Assembly: GCF_005796205.1 (NCBI RefSeq)
Contig: NZ_VAHN01000012.1
Location: 62,001 to 126,000, forward strand
Source of the DNA: Pseudarthrobacter sp. NamE2
GTDB lineage: Bacteria > Actinomycetota > Actinomycetes > Actinomycetales > Micrococcaceae
Direction of reading: 5' to 3'
Length of the DNA: 64,000 bases
Made by a program: the position numbers and the translations under genes. This document shows, piece by piece, positions 42,095-51,262 of this stretch; position 1 is the first letter of the stretch; each line of letters opens with the position of its first letter. A model generated the notes under the pieces. That model was given only the letters and a program-made list of their open reading frames with translations. It did not search any database and was not told the DNA's origin.

Positions 42095-42790
42095 CTATCC
42101 GTGGGTGACCGCAGCGCCCACTAAACCGAAGAAAGTCCCGGCCGCCAGGGCAATGAGGGCACGCTGCCGAATGGGATACAGCCAGCGCACTGCGAACACG
42201 GCCACTGCCATAATCACGCCGTTGACAACGCTCAGGATGACGGCGATCCATTCGGTTCCGGTGGCCACCCCGAAACCTCCGCCGCTGCAACCGCTGATCC
42301 CGCACCACGCAAAACTCGCCACCATCCATTGCGGAAGACTCAGCAGCACTGCCAGCGGCACGGTCCACCAGAGCTTCCTGGCGTCCGGCGTCACCCCACG
42401 TAGCCTCACCCCCGGATGCCGGGCCGAGGCGTCCGGGATGGGGGTCGAGCCCGGTGCACGCTTCCGTGCACTGCGGACAACCCACCGGAAGAAACCCGCG
42501 TTGACCACCGCAAGGAGGAGGTACCCGGAATAGTAGAGGACCGCCGTCGGCATCGGTCCTCCCCCGGAGTCAAAAGTCCCGATGACGAAATACGCAGCCG
42601 AAACTGGCAGCGTCAGAACCACCATGGCGAGCGTCACGCCCTCCTTGAACCTCGCATCCCAGCCCATTCCGACGGTTCCGGCCAAAAGCGACGTGACAAC
42701 AACAGCAGATGTCACCAACACATAGGCGACCATCGCAATTCTGGCCCAGCGCGGCTGGGCCGATTCATTCGGCTGAGATCTTCCCCGCAC
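42095..42790 (-). CDS. integral membrane protein, unknown
   Basis: 231 residues with about six membrane helices, the second and third near residues 50-105, and a central polar loop of ~45 residues with RSARKRAPGSTPIPD. WCGISGCSGGGFG holds two cysteines in an outside loop. The start is GTG at 42790 with AAGGGGAG upstream. No family recognised. Confidence 0.65.
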   Translation of the reverse strand: MRGRSQPNESAQPRWARIAMVAYVLVTSAVVVTSLLAGTVGMGWDARFKEGVTLAMVVLTLPVSAAYFVIGTFDSGGGPMPTAVLYYSGYLLLAVVNAGFFRWVVRSARKRAPGSTPIPDASARHPGVRLRGVTPDARKLWWTVPLAVLLSLPQWMVASFAWCGISGCSGGGFGVATGTEWIAVILSVVNGVIMAVAVFAVRWLYPIRQRALIALAAGTFFGLVGAAVTHG

Positions 42791-42873
42791 AATGCTCCCC
42801 TTGTCGTTCCACCCATCGCTTTGATAGCCGCACGCTAACAGCCGACGGCGGACGCCGCCGCTGTGGGCGGACC

Positions 42874-44094
42874 CTACTCGAAAGTCCAGGCCTCAGGGCT
42901 GTCCGCACCGGCGACCTTCCTGCGCCGGCGCAGCACCGCAACAAGGAAAACGGCGCCAGTCAGGAGCACAACACCCGAGCCGGCGGCGACGGCCGGAATT
43001 GCCAGGTCGAAGGAACCCTGGGCGACGGCCTCGCCGTTTGACCCGCCGCCGTCGGCTGCTGCAGGCTCTTCCCCAACGGTGGCGCGCGCCGCAACAGCCC
43101 CGGCCGATCCGCTATCGAGCACCGTCAAAGACTTGCCGCCCCTGTTCACCACCACCACGGAACCGTCGCCCCGCTCCACCATCCTGCCGGGATCGTCACC
43201 CGTGGCCATGGTTTCCGCGGCAGCCGCCGCTCCGGCCGGAATCACCGAGACTGTATCGTCCAGGCTGTTGGTCACGTACACCGTCCCGTCGGCAGCGGCC
43301 AGCACCTCCTGCGGAGCCTCGCCCACTGGAATCCGCCGTGCCACTGTCGTCCCGCCGGGCTCGATGACAGCGACGTCGTTCGTCAGGATGTTGGCCACAT
43401 AGACGGTCCCGTCGGGAGCTGCCGCAATCCCGTGCGGATGGGCCTTCGCCCCTACCTCGATGCTGTGCGACGGTGATGGTGCACCGGGCGGAATCACGGT
43501 GACAGTGCCGGCAAGCTGGTTGGTGGCGTAGGCTGTCCCGTCCTTGGCCAGGACTACCTCTATGGGATAGGGCCCGGCCTGGATGGTCCGGTGCACCCAT
43601 GCGTCGCCCGGCTTCACCACTGACACCGAGTCCTCGGCCGGATCGACCACGTAGAGCGAGCCCTGCGGCCCCACCGTCAGCCAGTGCGTGCCGGCAGACA
43701 CCTTCATCACCAGGGACACTTCACCCGCGCCTGGCGCCACCACACCAATTTCGGACTGCGCGCCATCGCTCTGCGCCACGTACAACGTCCCGTCCGGCGT
43801 CACGGCCAGCGAGGTTGGGAAGCCCCCGGTCTTGATGGTGCGTGACGGCATGGTCTCTCCCGGCCGGTACACGCTGACGGCGCCGTCCCAGCCATAGTCG
43901 CTGACATACAGCGTGCCGTCCGGCCCCGTCGCAACGCCCAGCGGCTGACCGGCCACGTGGATGACCTTTGCGTCCGCGGCGGACGCTGGGACGGCCACGA
44001 CGGCGGTGGCCAGTGAGAGCGCGACGCCGGCGAGCAGCACCCGCTGAACGGCTGGAAGTGGCGAGGCACGCCGGCGTGGTGGCTTGGATGTCAT
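42874..44094 (-). CDS. exported YVTN/NHL beta-propeller protein
   Basis: 406 residues. A signal peptide (about residues 15-40, ending ATAVVAVPASAADA) leads into seven or so repeats of the form PDGTVYVAN...VAVIEPGG spaced by about 40 residues. This is the pattern of YVTN/NHL beta propellers. Near residue 370 comes a membrane helix (AVAAGSGVVLLTGAVFLVAV) and a basic end (LRRRRK), so the propeller is anchored on the cell surface. Binding or structural roles are known for the fold; the ligand is unknown. GGGGGAA precedes the ATG. Confidence 0.85.
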   Translation of the reverse strand: MTSKPPRRRASPLPAVQRVLLAGVALSLATAVVAVPASAADAKVIHVAGQPLGVATGPDGTLYVSDYGWDGAVSVYRPGETMPSRTIKTGGFPTSLAVTPDGTLYVAQSDGAQSEIGVVAPGAGEVSLVMKVSAGTHWLTVGPQGSLYVVDPAEDSVSVVKPGDAWVHRTIQAGPYPIEVVLAKDGTAYATNQLAGTVTVIPPGAPSPSHSIEVGAKAHPHGIAAAPDGTVYVANILTNDVAVIEPGGTTVARRIPVGEAPQEVLAAADGTVYVTNSLDDTVSVIPAGAAAAAETMATGDDPGRMVERGDGSVVVVNRGGKSLTVLDSGSAGAVAARATVGEEPAAADGGGSNGEAVAQGSFDLAIPAVAAGSGVVLLTGAVFLVAVLRRRRKVAGADSPEAWTFE

Positions 44095-44196
44095 TAATAT
44101 TCCCCCAGAATCCTGCCGACCCCCTCGGCAATCCTCCGATCCTACCGGCCTACCGGCGGAGCCATGTGTTGCCGCATAGAGCTATAGTCTTTGCCG

Positions 44197-45045
44197 ATGG
44201 GCAGTTGGAACGAAAGGCAGCGGACAATCCGTTCCAACGGGGCGGACCTGGCGGTCTTTGAGTACGGGTTGGACCCGGCAGCCGATATTCCTGTCCTGCT
44301 TCTGGTCCATGGCTACCCGGACGACCACCGCTTATACCTTCCGCTCATCCGCGAACTGGCGGAAACATTCCACATCATCGCTTATGACACCCGCAACGCC
44401 GGATCATCGTGTGTCACGGACAAGCTGGGGAGCTTTGTGCTGCAGGCCCTGGTGGATGACCTGTATGCGGTTCTGGCGGCCACGACCGCCTCACCCGTTC
44501 ACCTCGTGGGCCACGACTGGGGGTCCATCCAGGGCTGGGCAGCAGTCCAGGACCCACGTGCCGCCGGAAGGATCAGCCGCTTCACGAGCGTGTCCGGGCC
44601 GGACCTGCAGCACTTTTCCCGGTGGATACGCGAAAGGCTGCGGCACCCGCGGGGCTGGTCCCAGCTGTTGGGACAACTCCTGCGCAGCTCCTATGTGGCC
44701 GTGTTCCAGATTCCCCTGCTGCCCGAGGTGCTCTGGCGCTTTTTCCTCACCCGCTCCTACGAGCGTGCCACCGGGCGCGCCGTAGGCAACAATCCCGTCC
44801 GCGGACTTGCCCTCTACCGGGCAAATTTCCGAGCCAAGCGGCGGCCTCCGGGTCGGGTGTCGATTCCCGTCCACGTGATCGTCCCGGTCAGGGACCCATT
44901 CGTCTCCCCAAGCCTGACCGACGGTCTGAATGACTGGGTTCCCAGGCTCTCGGTGACGAAAGTAAGGGCCGGGCACTGGTGGCCGACGACCCACGCCTCG
45001 GCCTTCGCGAAGCTACTGCGGAAAGAACACAACAAAGAGTTCTAA
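44197..45045 (+). CDS. alpha/beta-hydrolase
   Basis: About 282 residues. LLLVHGYPDDHRLYLPLI is the oxyanion-hole loop; VHLVGHDWGSIQGWAAV holds the nucleophile elbow with Asp (GHDWG), as in epoxide hydrolases and haloalkane dehalogenases; the catalytic His is likely GHWWP at the end. It resembles the hydrolase half of EphD-like proteins. The start codon is uncertain (ATG 44197 preferred to TTG 44191; no strong ribosome site). It is divergent from the propeller gene and substrate is unknown. Confidence 0.8.
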   Translation: MGSWNERQRTIRSNGADLAVFEYGLDPAADIPVLLLVHGYPDDHRLYLPLIRELAETFHIIAYDTRNAGSSCVTDKLGSFVLQALVDDLYAVLAATTASPVHLVGHDWGSIQGWAAVQDPRAAGRISRFTSVSGPDLQHFSRWIRERLRHPRGWSQLLGQLLRSSYVAVFQIPLLPEVLWRFFLTRSYERATGRAVGNNPVRGLALYRANFRAKRRPPGRVSIPVHVIVPVRDPFVSPSLTDGLNDWVPRLSVTKVRAGHWWPTTHASAFAKLLRKEHNKEF

Positions 45046-45189
45046 ACAGCAAGGCCGCGGATACATTCCGCACCACCCGCAATTCACCTCCGCTCCAACT
45101 CCCGGCACCACAACCGCAACCTGCCCTCCCTAGCGTTGACGGGTCACCGGCCCAGAGGCCGCCCCGTTTCTTGCTGGAGGAAACCACCC

Positions 45190-46254
45190 ATGCGCACAGT
45201 CCTGACCGCAGCGGCAGCCGCCGCCCTTATCGCCGCCATGGCGAGCCCCGCCGTCGCAAGCTCGGAGACCGAAGCCGGCACGCCGTCGAACGCTGCCGGC
45301 GCCGCCACCTCGGGGCTGAAGGTGAACGAGCGCAACGGCTCCTTCGACCTGCAGAGCCACCGCGGCGGCCGCGGCGAATGGACCGAAGAGTCCCTCGCCG
45401 CCTTCAAGAACTCGCTGGCGCTGGGCGTGACCACCCTCGAACTGGACACCCACCTGACCGAGGACGGCAAGGTCATCGTCTGGCACGACGACACCATCCA
45501 GGCCGCCAAGTGCATCGACACCGCGCCCGCCACCGCCGGCGACCCCGAGTTCCCCTACGTGGGCGACCGCGTGGCCGAGCTGTCCCTGGCCCAGATCAAA
45601 ACCCTCAACTGCGGCTACGTGCAACTGCCCGGCTACCCGGAGCAGGACGTCATCGAGGGCAACCGGATCGCCGAGCTTAAGGACGTCTACCAGCTGGTCC
45701 GCGACGCCGGCGCCGCCAAGGTCCGCTTCAACGTCGAAACCAAGGTCGAGTCCAGCCAGGTCGGCGGCGCCGGCATGGAATCGCTCACCCGCGCCGTCGT
45801 CACCGAGATCCAGGCCTCCGGCATGGCCGCCCGCACCACCCTGCAGTCCTTCGACTGGTCCTCGCTGAACCTCACCAAGGAACTCGCCCCGGAGCTGCCG
45901 CTCGTCGCGCTCTCCAGCGGCGACGCGTGGATGGGCGTCGGCCAGCCCGGTGCCAGCCGCAACCTGGGTGGCATCGACATCGACGACTACGACGGCTCCC
46001 TCCCCAAGGCGGCAGCCGCCCAGGGGTACGACGTCATCTCCCCCACGTTCCGCTCCGTCACCCCGGAGATGATCGCCGAAGCGCACGAGCTGGGCCTGCC
46101 CGTCATTCCCTGGACCGTGAACACCACCGCCGACATGGAACGCCTTATGGACCTCGGCGTGGACGGCATCATCACCGACTACCCCACCCGCCTGCGCACC
46201 CTCGTGGAGGAACGCGGGCTGAAGCTGCCAAAGGCTTATGAGGTGAAGGGGTAA
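45190..46254 (+). CDS. secreted glycerophosphodiester phosphodiesterase
   Basis: 354 residues with a signal peptide (AAAAAALIAAMASPAVASS). The GDPD signature is clear: SHRGGRGEWTEESLAAF, LELDTHLTEDGKVIVWHDDT, then VRFNVETKVE and later PWTVNTTADMERLMDLG. Two acids and two histidines of the calcium-dependent site are in place. It would split glycerophosphodiesters such as glycerophosphocholine outside the cell to glycerol-3-phosphate and an alcohol. The ATG at 45190 has CTGGAGG upstream. Confidence 0.92.
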   Translation: MRTVLTAAAAAALIAAMASPAVASSETEAGTPSNAAGAATSGLKVNERNGSFDLQSHRGGRGEWTEESLAAFKNSLALGVTTLELDTHLTEDGKVIVWHDDTIQAAKCIDTAPATAGDPEFPYVGDRVAELSLAQIKTLNCGYVQLPGYPEQDVIEGNRIAELKDVYQLVRDAGAAKVRFNVETKVESSQVGGAGMESLTRAVVTEIQASGMAARTTLQSFDWSSLNLTKELAPELPLVALSSGDAWMGVGQPGASRNLGGIDIDDYDGSLPKAAAAQGYDVISPTFRSVTPEMIAEAHELGLPVIPWTVNTTADMERLMDLGVDGIITDYPTRLRTLVEERGLKLPKAYEVKG

Positions 46255-46270
46255 CCTCCCCGCCTCCGGT

Positions 46271-46804
46271 TCAAATCCAATAGACCGGGTAGCTGCCCCT
46301 GCTGAGCCTGCTTCTGAGGATTTCAAAGGCCACCAGCACGCAGGCAGCGATGACGGAGCACACGACGAAGGCCACTTGTTCCGTTGTGGCCAGGGTACCG
46401 ATCACCGCCGTGGCAGCAGCCGGTGAATGCGGCATCCGCATCCACAATGTGATCCCGATGGTGAGGCCACCGGCGATGACAGCGGCCCAGACCGAGTGGC
46501 TCACGAGCCCGGCGCAAACACCCACGACGGCGGCAATCGAGTGACCCCCGATGACGCTCCTGGGCTGGGACAACGGAGACAGGGGTGCTGAGGACACGAG
46601 TGCCATCGACGCAGCCATCGGCGGGATGAGGAGGAGGTGTCCCGACACCTCCCCGAGGAGTGCAAGGCTGCCCAGGGCGATGATGCTGGCAAGGCTGATC
46701 ATCAAGAGCCTTGTTGCCGCAGGCCTGCTGGGGGCCCGGGAGGACCACAGCGGAACAGCAGGAGCTGAACCAGCCTTTGATGGGACATCAGTGGTGACGG
46801 ACAT
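46271..46804 (-). CDS. HPP-family membrane protein
   Basis: 177 residues with four membrane helices. LLIPPMAASMALVSSAP carries the HPP-like (here IPPMAASM) motif of helix two, and PRSVIGGHSIAAVVG and RMPHSPAAATAVIG are the other family motifs. HPP proteins are proposed nitrite or anion transporters in plants and cyanobacteria, but the bacterial function is open. It is the last gene of the minus-strand amine operon, 118 bases after the aldehyde dehydrogenase. Confidence 0.85.
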   Translation of the reverse strand: MSVTTDVPSKAGSAPAVPLWSSRAPSRPAATRLLMISLASIIALGSLALLGEVSGHLLLIPPMAASMALVSSAPLSPLSQPRSVIGGHSIAAVVGVCAGLVSHSVWAAVIAGGLTIGITLWMRMPHSPAAATAVIGTLATTEQVAFVVCSVIAACVLVAFEILRSRLSRGSYPVYWI

Positions 46805-46922
46805 GGTAATTCCCTGACATGGCTTGGGGCACTGGAGGACCCGCCAGTTGGAACCTGGCGGGTCCTCCAGTCAGTGGTGGTGAAGGGCCGGCGGAATATG
46901 GGCCACGGGCCGTTGGGCATGG

Positions 46923-48299
46923 TTACTCCGCGACGAAGTACAACCGCTTGTTAACGAATTCGCCCATGCCCAGCGGACCCATCTCCCGCCCGTAGCCTGA
47001 CCGCTTCACACCGCCGAAGGGCAGTTCCGCCGATTCCGCGGCGATGATGTTAACGTGGGCCATGCCAACGTCAAGGCGGGAGGCGATTCTTGCGGCCCGT
47101 GCCGTGTCGGTGGAAAAGACCGAGCCGCCGAGGCCGAAGCTGGAAGCATTCGCGAGTTCCAGGGCTTCCTCGTCGCTGGAGACCTTGTAGACGATGGCAA
47201 CCGGGCCGAAAATCTCTTCGTTGAACGACGCCGACTCCGGGCTAATTCCTGTGAGGACGGCAGGCGAGAAGTACGCGCCCTCCCCTTCCGACAGCACGCC
47301 GCCAGCTTCCAGGGTCGCGCCCTCGGCGACCGCCTTTTGCACCTGGGCGTTGACCTGCTCGGCAGCGGCACGGCTTGAGAGCGGACCGTAGCCGTTATCC
47401 GGCATGTTCAGCGGATCACCCGGTACGAGGCCTTCAGCATGCTTTTTCAACTGCGCGACGAACTCGTCGTAGATGTTGTCCATCACGATCATCCGTTTGT
47501 TGGCGTTGCAGGCCTGGCCGGCGTTGTACGTGCGGAAGCCCCAGGCGTCGGCGGCAACGGCGGCGAGGTTGTCGGAGTCGAGCACGATCATCGGGTCGGT
47601 GCCCCCGAGCTCGAGTACGGCCTTCTTCAGGTGCCGGCCTGCCTGCTCGCCGATGATCGAGCCGGCGTGTTCAGACCCGGTGACCGAGACACCCTGGACG
47701 CGGGGATCGGCGATGATCGCCGCAACCTGCTCGTGCGAGGCGAAGACGTTCGTGTAACCACCGGCAGGAACGCCCGCGTCGAGCATGATCTGCTCGATTG
47801 CTAAGGCCGAGGCGGCGCAGATGTCCGCGTGCTTGAGGAGGATGGTGTTGCCGAGGACCAGGTTGGGGCCGGCGAATCGGGCAACCTGGTAATAGGGGAA
47901 GTTCCACGGCATGACCCCCAGTAGAACTCCTACGGGGCGGTTCTCAATGATTGCCTTTCCCGGAATCGTGCTGGGGATTTCCTGGTCCACGGCGAGGCTG
48001 GGGCCGTGGACGCCGTAGTAGTCGATGATGGCCGCGGCGAACTCGACTTCCTCGATGCCCTCGGACAGGGGCTTGCCCATCTCCCCGGCAATGATCCTGG
48101 CCAGCTCTTCCTTGCGCTCGGTGAACAGCTCAGCAACCCTGCGGACAACAGCTGCCCGGTCCTGGATACTGCGGTCGGACCACTGACGGTATGTGGTCTC
48201 AGCACTGGCCAAGGCCTGCTGGATGTCTTCCACGGAGGCTGCCTCGAAGGTCCTGACGACTTCACCGGTGGCAGGGTTTTGGGTTCGGTAGCGTGACAT
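46923..48299 (-). CDS. NAD(P)-dependent aldehyde dehydrogenase (SSADH-like)
   Basis: 458 residues. The general-base Glu lies in AVLELGGTDPMIVLD and the nucleophile Cys in YNAGQACNANKRMIV; MPWNFPYYQVARF and FNEEIFGPVAIVY are standard. It most resembles succinate-semialdehyde dehydrogenases. In this operon it would oxidise the aldehyde freed by oxidative N-dealkylation upstream, or a longer semialdehyde; the identity cannot be fixed from sequence. Confidence 0.9.
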   Translation of the reverse strand: MSRYRTQNPATGEVVRTFEAASVEDIQQALASAETTYRQWSDRSIQDRAAVVRRVAELFTERKEELARIIAGEMGKPLSEGIEEVEFAAAIIDYYGVHGPSLAVDQEIPSTIPGKAIIENRPVGVLLGVMPWNFPYYQVARFAGPNLVLGNTILLKHADICAASALAIEQIMLDAGVPAGGYTNVFASHEQVAAIIADPRVQGVSVTGSEHAGSIIGEQAGRHLKKAVLELGGTDPMIVLDSDNLAAVAADAWGFRTYNAGQACNANKRMIVMDNIYDEFVAQLKKHAEGLVPGDPLNMPDNGYGPLSSRAAAEQVNAQVQKAVAEGATLEAGGVLSEGEGAYFSPAVLTGISPESASFNEEIFGPVAIVYKVSSDEEALELANASSFGLGGSVFSTDTARAARIASRLDVGMAHVNIIAAESAELPFGGVKRSGYGREMGPLGMGEFVNKRLYFVAE

Positions 48300-48315
48300 G
48301 TTGCTCCTTCTTGTC

Positions 48316-48552
48316 TTACAGCGGCACTCGGCTGCCCTTTTGTGGCGCTTCCTCCACCGTGAGGTGGTGGCCGCTGCCGTTGCGGTACATTCGGCGCTCC
48401 CGGTTAGCGGAAACTATCCACAGCGCCGAGCCGCTCGTGGTCTTGGCCACGACCGTCCCCTGGTGCAGCAGTTGGCCGTTGCCGGAGAGCGAGACCTGGG
48501 TGCCGAGCTCCACCCGGGCCCAGTCAGAACGCGTTGCGGGCTTGACGTTCAT
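48316..48552 (-). CDS. small operon protein, 78 residues, unknown
   Basis: The ATG at 48552 follows directly after the TAG of the DUF3445 gene (TAGATG), showing translational coupling. It then runs to 16 bases before the aldehyde dehydrogenase. The sequence alternates beta-like stretches (WARVELGTQVSLSGNG, GSALWIVSANRERRMY) and looks like a small SH3/OB-like barrel. Possibly an accessory subunit of the oxygenase. No homologue is known to me. Confidence 0.7.
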   Translation of the reverse strand: MNVKPATRSDWARVELGTQVSLSGNGQLLHQGTVVAKTTSGSALWIVSANRERRMYRNGSGHHLTVEEAPQKGSRVPL

Positions 48553-49647
48553 CTACTGGCCGTTGGGCTGTATTCCGTCAGGGGCCCAGGGGTAGCCGGT
48601 GGCCAGCGGGGCGCCGTCGTCGTACTGGGAAAGCCACTCGACCGCCGCGGCGTGGTAGCGGTGGAAACCCTTGTAATCAACGAGCTCGTGGTCCAAGGAA
48701 GCGAGGGCGCGGTGGATGCGCTTGGCCCAGTTGGGAGCGTGCTGGACCAGTTCAGCGAGGCTGACCAGGTAGGTGCGCACGGGGAAAACTATGGCGTTGG
48801 AGCGGGGCAGGCGGTGGAGCGGTTGCAGTTCGATGCGCAGGTACACTTTTTCACCGGCGTTTTCGCTGTCCACGGTGGCCCGGTCAGGAGCCCATTCAGG
48901 GAGCGTTTCCACTGAAGTCTCAAGCCGCGGGTTGACCGTAAGGGACCAGTTGACGCGCCGGACCGGGTGGCCGGGCTTCATGCGGAGCAGGAACTTCAGC
49001 GCCCTGTCCAGGATGCCCATGTCATGCAGCTTGGGTACCGGTCCGTGGAATTCAAAGAAGCTCATGCCCAGGTTGAACTTCAGCGAGTAGTCGGCCCGCT
49101 GGGTTGTCATCCCGGCGCCGATGACGAGCGTGTTGTCCTTCTCCTCCAGGACTACGAACTCGCCCTGGGCCTGCCGGGTGGCGTATTCCATGGGGTCCAT
49201 GGGCAGAGTCGCGGGGTCGCCGAAGGTGAAGGAATCGTCGATTCCAAGGAGCCGGTTCTGCCAGCGCCACTCATTGCCGTTTTTCGTGAGCGTGAACTGT
49301 TCCGGGAAGTCCCTGGCGTATGACTCGAAAATGAGCTCAAGCAGGTCCCACTGCGCTTCCATCATGTGCGGCAGGGCCAGGTAATGGACGCCCGGCATAT
49401 CCCTGAGCATCTGGTCGCGGTGGGCGCACTCGGACACGTAGTGTTCGTCGATGTCGAAGGCCGCCCTGAGAGCGCCATCCCCGGCCGGAACGTGCGGTTC
49501 CAGGTTCATCGAGTACATGTAGTCGTCGTCCGGGAACGGGAACGGCAGCCGCCGGACGCCTTCGGCCGAGTTGCGGAACTGGTAGTCCCCTTCTGGGGTG
49601 TAGGTTTCGTTGGTCTTGAATGCGGTGGTTTCGGGTGCAGTTGTCAC
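48553..49647 (-). CDS. haem-dependent oxidative N-demethylase (DUF3445)
   Basis: 364 residues from GTG 49647 with GAGGAAA upstream; the longer frame to 49989 is a shadow of the reductase gene. The domain is PF11927/DUF3445: LPFPFPDDDYMYSMNL, FGDPATLPMDPMEYATRQA, NLGMSFFEFHGPVP, and the late YLRIELQPLHRLPRSNAIVF, RTYLVSLAEL. Members include the haem oxygenase component of dimethylamine monooxygenase, which demethylates a secondary amine using O2 and electrons from a flavin/iron-sulphur reductase. The next two upstream genes supply such partners. Substrate here is not fixed. Confidence 0.88.
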   Translation of the reverse strand: MTTAPETTAFKTNETYTPEGDYQFRNSAEGVRRLPFPFPDDDYMYSMNLEPHVPAGDGALRAAFDIDEHYVSECAHRDQMLRDMPGVHYLALPHMMEAQWDLLELIFESYARDFPEQFTLTKNGNEWRWQNRLLGIDDSFTFGDPATLPMDPMEYATRQAQGEFVVLEEKDNTLVIGAGMTTQRADYSLKFNLGMSFFEFHGPVPKLHDMGILDRALKFLLRMKPGHPVRRVNWSLTVNPRLETSVETLPEWAPDRATVDSENAGEKVYLRIELQPLHRLPRSNAIVFPVRTYLVSLAELVQHAPNWAKRIHRALASLDHELVDYKGFHRYHAAAVEWLSQYDDGAPLATGYPWAPDGIQPNGQ

Positions 49648-49657
49648 GTGATTTTCC

Positions 49658-50629
49658 TCAGGCGTTGATGACGAGTTTGGTGCAGGTGGCCCGTGAGACA
49701 CAGGGCATGATGAGCTTGCAGGTTGCGCGGTCCGATTCGGACAACCAGTCGTCGCGGTGGTCGATGGTTCCGTCGAGTTCCAGGACCTCGGTCTCGCATT
49801 CCCCGCAGGCCCCTCCGCGGCAGAGGTAGGGCAGCTTGTGGCCAGCTTCTTCCACGGCTTCGAGCAGGGACTGCTCCGGAGACACTTCGATGACTGCGCC
49901 GGAGCGTGCCAGCGTGACGGAGAAGGGATCGCCGGTGGATCCCAGGTCCTCGAACCTTTCGAAGTGGATGTTTGCATCGGACCAGCCAAGGGAGTGAGCC
50001 GATGTGACGACGTCGTCGATCATGCGTGTCGGCCCGCAGATGTAAGCGTGGGTACCGAGGGGACGTCCCGCCAGGATTTCCATGGTGTTCAGCCGGGACT
50101 GCCCGTCATGGCCGTAGAGGGTGACCTGGTCGCCGAAGCGCTCCTTGAGTTCACAGCCAAGGGCGGCGTGATCGGGGCCGCGGACGGCAAGGTGCAGTTC
50201 GAAGGGGCTTCCTTTGAGGCTGAGTTCTTCGACTTGGGCAAAGACCGGAGTGATGCCCACTCCGCCTGCGATGAAGACGTGGTGCCGTGCGTGTTTCGAG
50301 ACCGGGAAGAGATTCGCCGGGATGCCCGCGAGGAGGACATCGCCCTCGCGAACGTTGTTGTGCATGGCCAAGGACCCGCCCTTGCCGTCGTCGACCCTGC
50401 GGACGGCGATCTGGTACTGGCTGGTGTCGTAGGGCGAACTCATCAGCGAGTATGCGTTGCGTTTGGTGCCCTCCTCGGACGGGATCAGGACGGTGAGGTG
50501 GCTGCCGCCGGAAAATGGAGGAAGCCAGGAGTCGTCGGCCGGGCAGAAGGTGTACCGGTTGATTTCCGGCGTGACTGCTTCGATGCTTTTGACCCGGAGC
50601 TTGAGGGCTCCGTGCTGGGATTCGCTCAT
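49658..50629 (-). CDS. flavin/2Fe-2S oxidoreductase (PDR/VanB type)
   Basis: 323 residues in the order flavin, NAD, ferredoxin. RNAYSLMSSPYDTSQY binds flavin; VFIAGGVGITPVFAQ binds NAD(P)H; the C-terminal LCRGGACGECETEVLELDG and a later Cys ligate a plant-type 2Fe-2S cluster. It moves electrons from NAD(P)H to the DUF3445 oxygenase, the gene just 10 bases downstream. Its ATG overlaps the upstream stop (ATGA). Confidence 0.92.
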   Translation of the reverse strand: MSESQHGALKLRVKSIEAVTPEINRYTFCPADDSWLPPFSGGSHLTVLIPSEEGTKRNAYSLMSSPYDTSQYQIAVRRVDDGKGGSLAMHNNVREGDVLLAGIPANLFPVSKHARHHVFIAGGVGITPVFAQVEELSLKGSPFELHLAVRGPDHAALGCELKERFGDQVTLYGHDGQSRLNTMEILAGRPLGTHAYICGPTRMIDDVVTSAHSLGWSDANIHFERFEDLGSTGDPFSVTLARSGAVIEVSPEQSLLEAVEEAGHKLPYLCRGGACGECETEVLELDGTIDHRDDWLSESDRATCKLIMPCVSRATCTKLVINA

Positions 50630-51231
50630 GTGTCCAACTCCTCGTTGTCCGGCATTTCGCCGGGGACTTCGCCGTCTGCTTTTACTCCCTGGAACGCGGC
50701 GAGCCTTCCGGAGTAGTGATCCCGAACGATCAGGTTGAGTTCACAGCCGGGGCACGTGAACACTCTGTGGGTGACATTTTCGGAATAGTGCCCGCAGTGG
50801 GCGCACCACACGCGTCTGGCAGATGACCCTGCTTGCTCGCGCAGCACCTCGTCCCGGTTCATTCCGTAGGAGGTGGCTACCTGCATTGAGGTGCCGATGA
50901 AGCCTTCGGAACCGGACAGGTAGAGTCGGGTGCCCATCTTCGCGTCGGCAAGTGAGGCGTCGAGTCCACGCACGGCATCGGCGTTGGTTGTGAACACGGC
51001 CAGGTTGCGGACCTTGAATTGCTGAAGTTCGGCAAGGTAGTTCTGCCCGGTGAATGACTCCGTTGAGTACAGGACGTCGGTCGCTGCGAGCTGGTCAGGG
51101 GTCATGGCCTGGAGCAGGCGTACCAGCGGTTTTCCGCCGCTGCCTTGGGCGGCCGCCAGGTGGTTGAGGCCGCTCGCCATCGGTGTCAGCTCGTCGTAGA
51201 CGGGGCGGCTCTTGATGCCGGTGATCAACAT
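50626..51231 (-). CDS. dimethylamine monooxygenase DmmA-like subunit
   Basis: 201 residues matching the DmmA-family pattern. It has an N-terminal SRPVYDEL region, a central alpha/beta part with TGTRLYLSGSEGF-like strand, and a C-terminal zinc ribbon, WCAHCGHYSE...CPGCELNLIVRDHYS, with four cysteines. It is a non-catalytic subunit of dimethylamine monooxygenase in the literature. The gene overlaps the reductase by four bases, which strengthens the assignment of a complete DmmABC-type oxygenase. Confidence 0.82.
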   Translation of the reverse strand: MLITGIKSRPVYDELTPMASGLNHLAAAQGSGGKPLVRLLQAMTPDQLAATDVLYSTESFTGQNYLAELQQFKVRNLAVFTTNADAVRGLDASLADAKMGTRLYLSGSEGFIGTSMQVATSYGMNRDEVLREQAGSSARRVWCAHCGHYSENVTHRVFTCPGCELNLIVRDHYSGRLAAFQGVKADGEVPGEMPDNEELDT

Positions 51232-51262
51232 GGGTTTCTGTTACCTTTTTCGGTCAAAGTGT

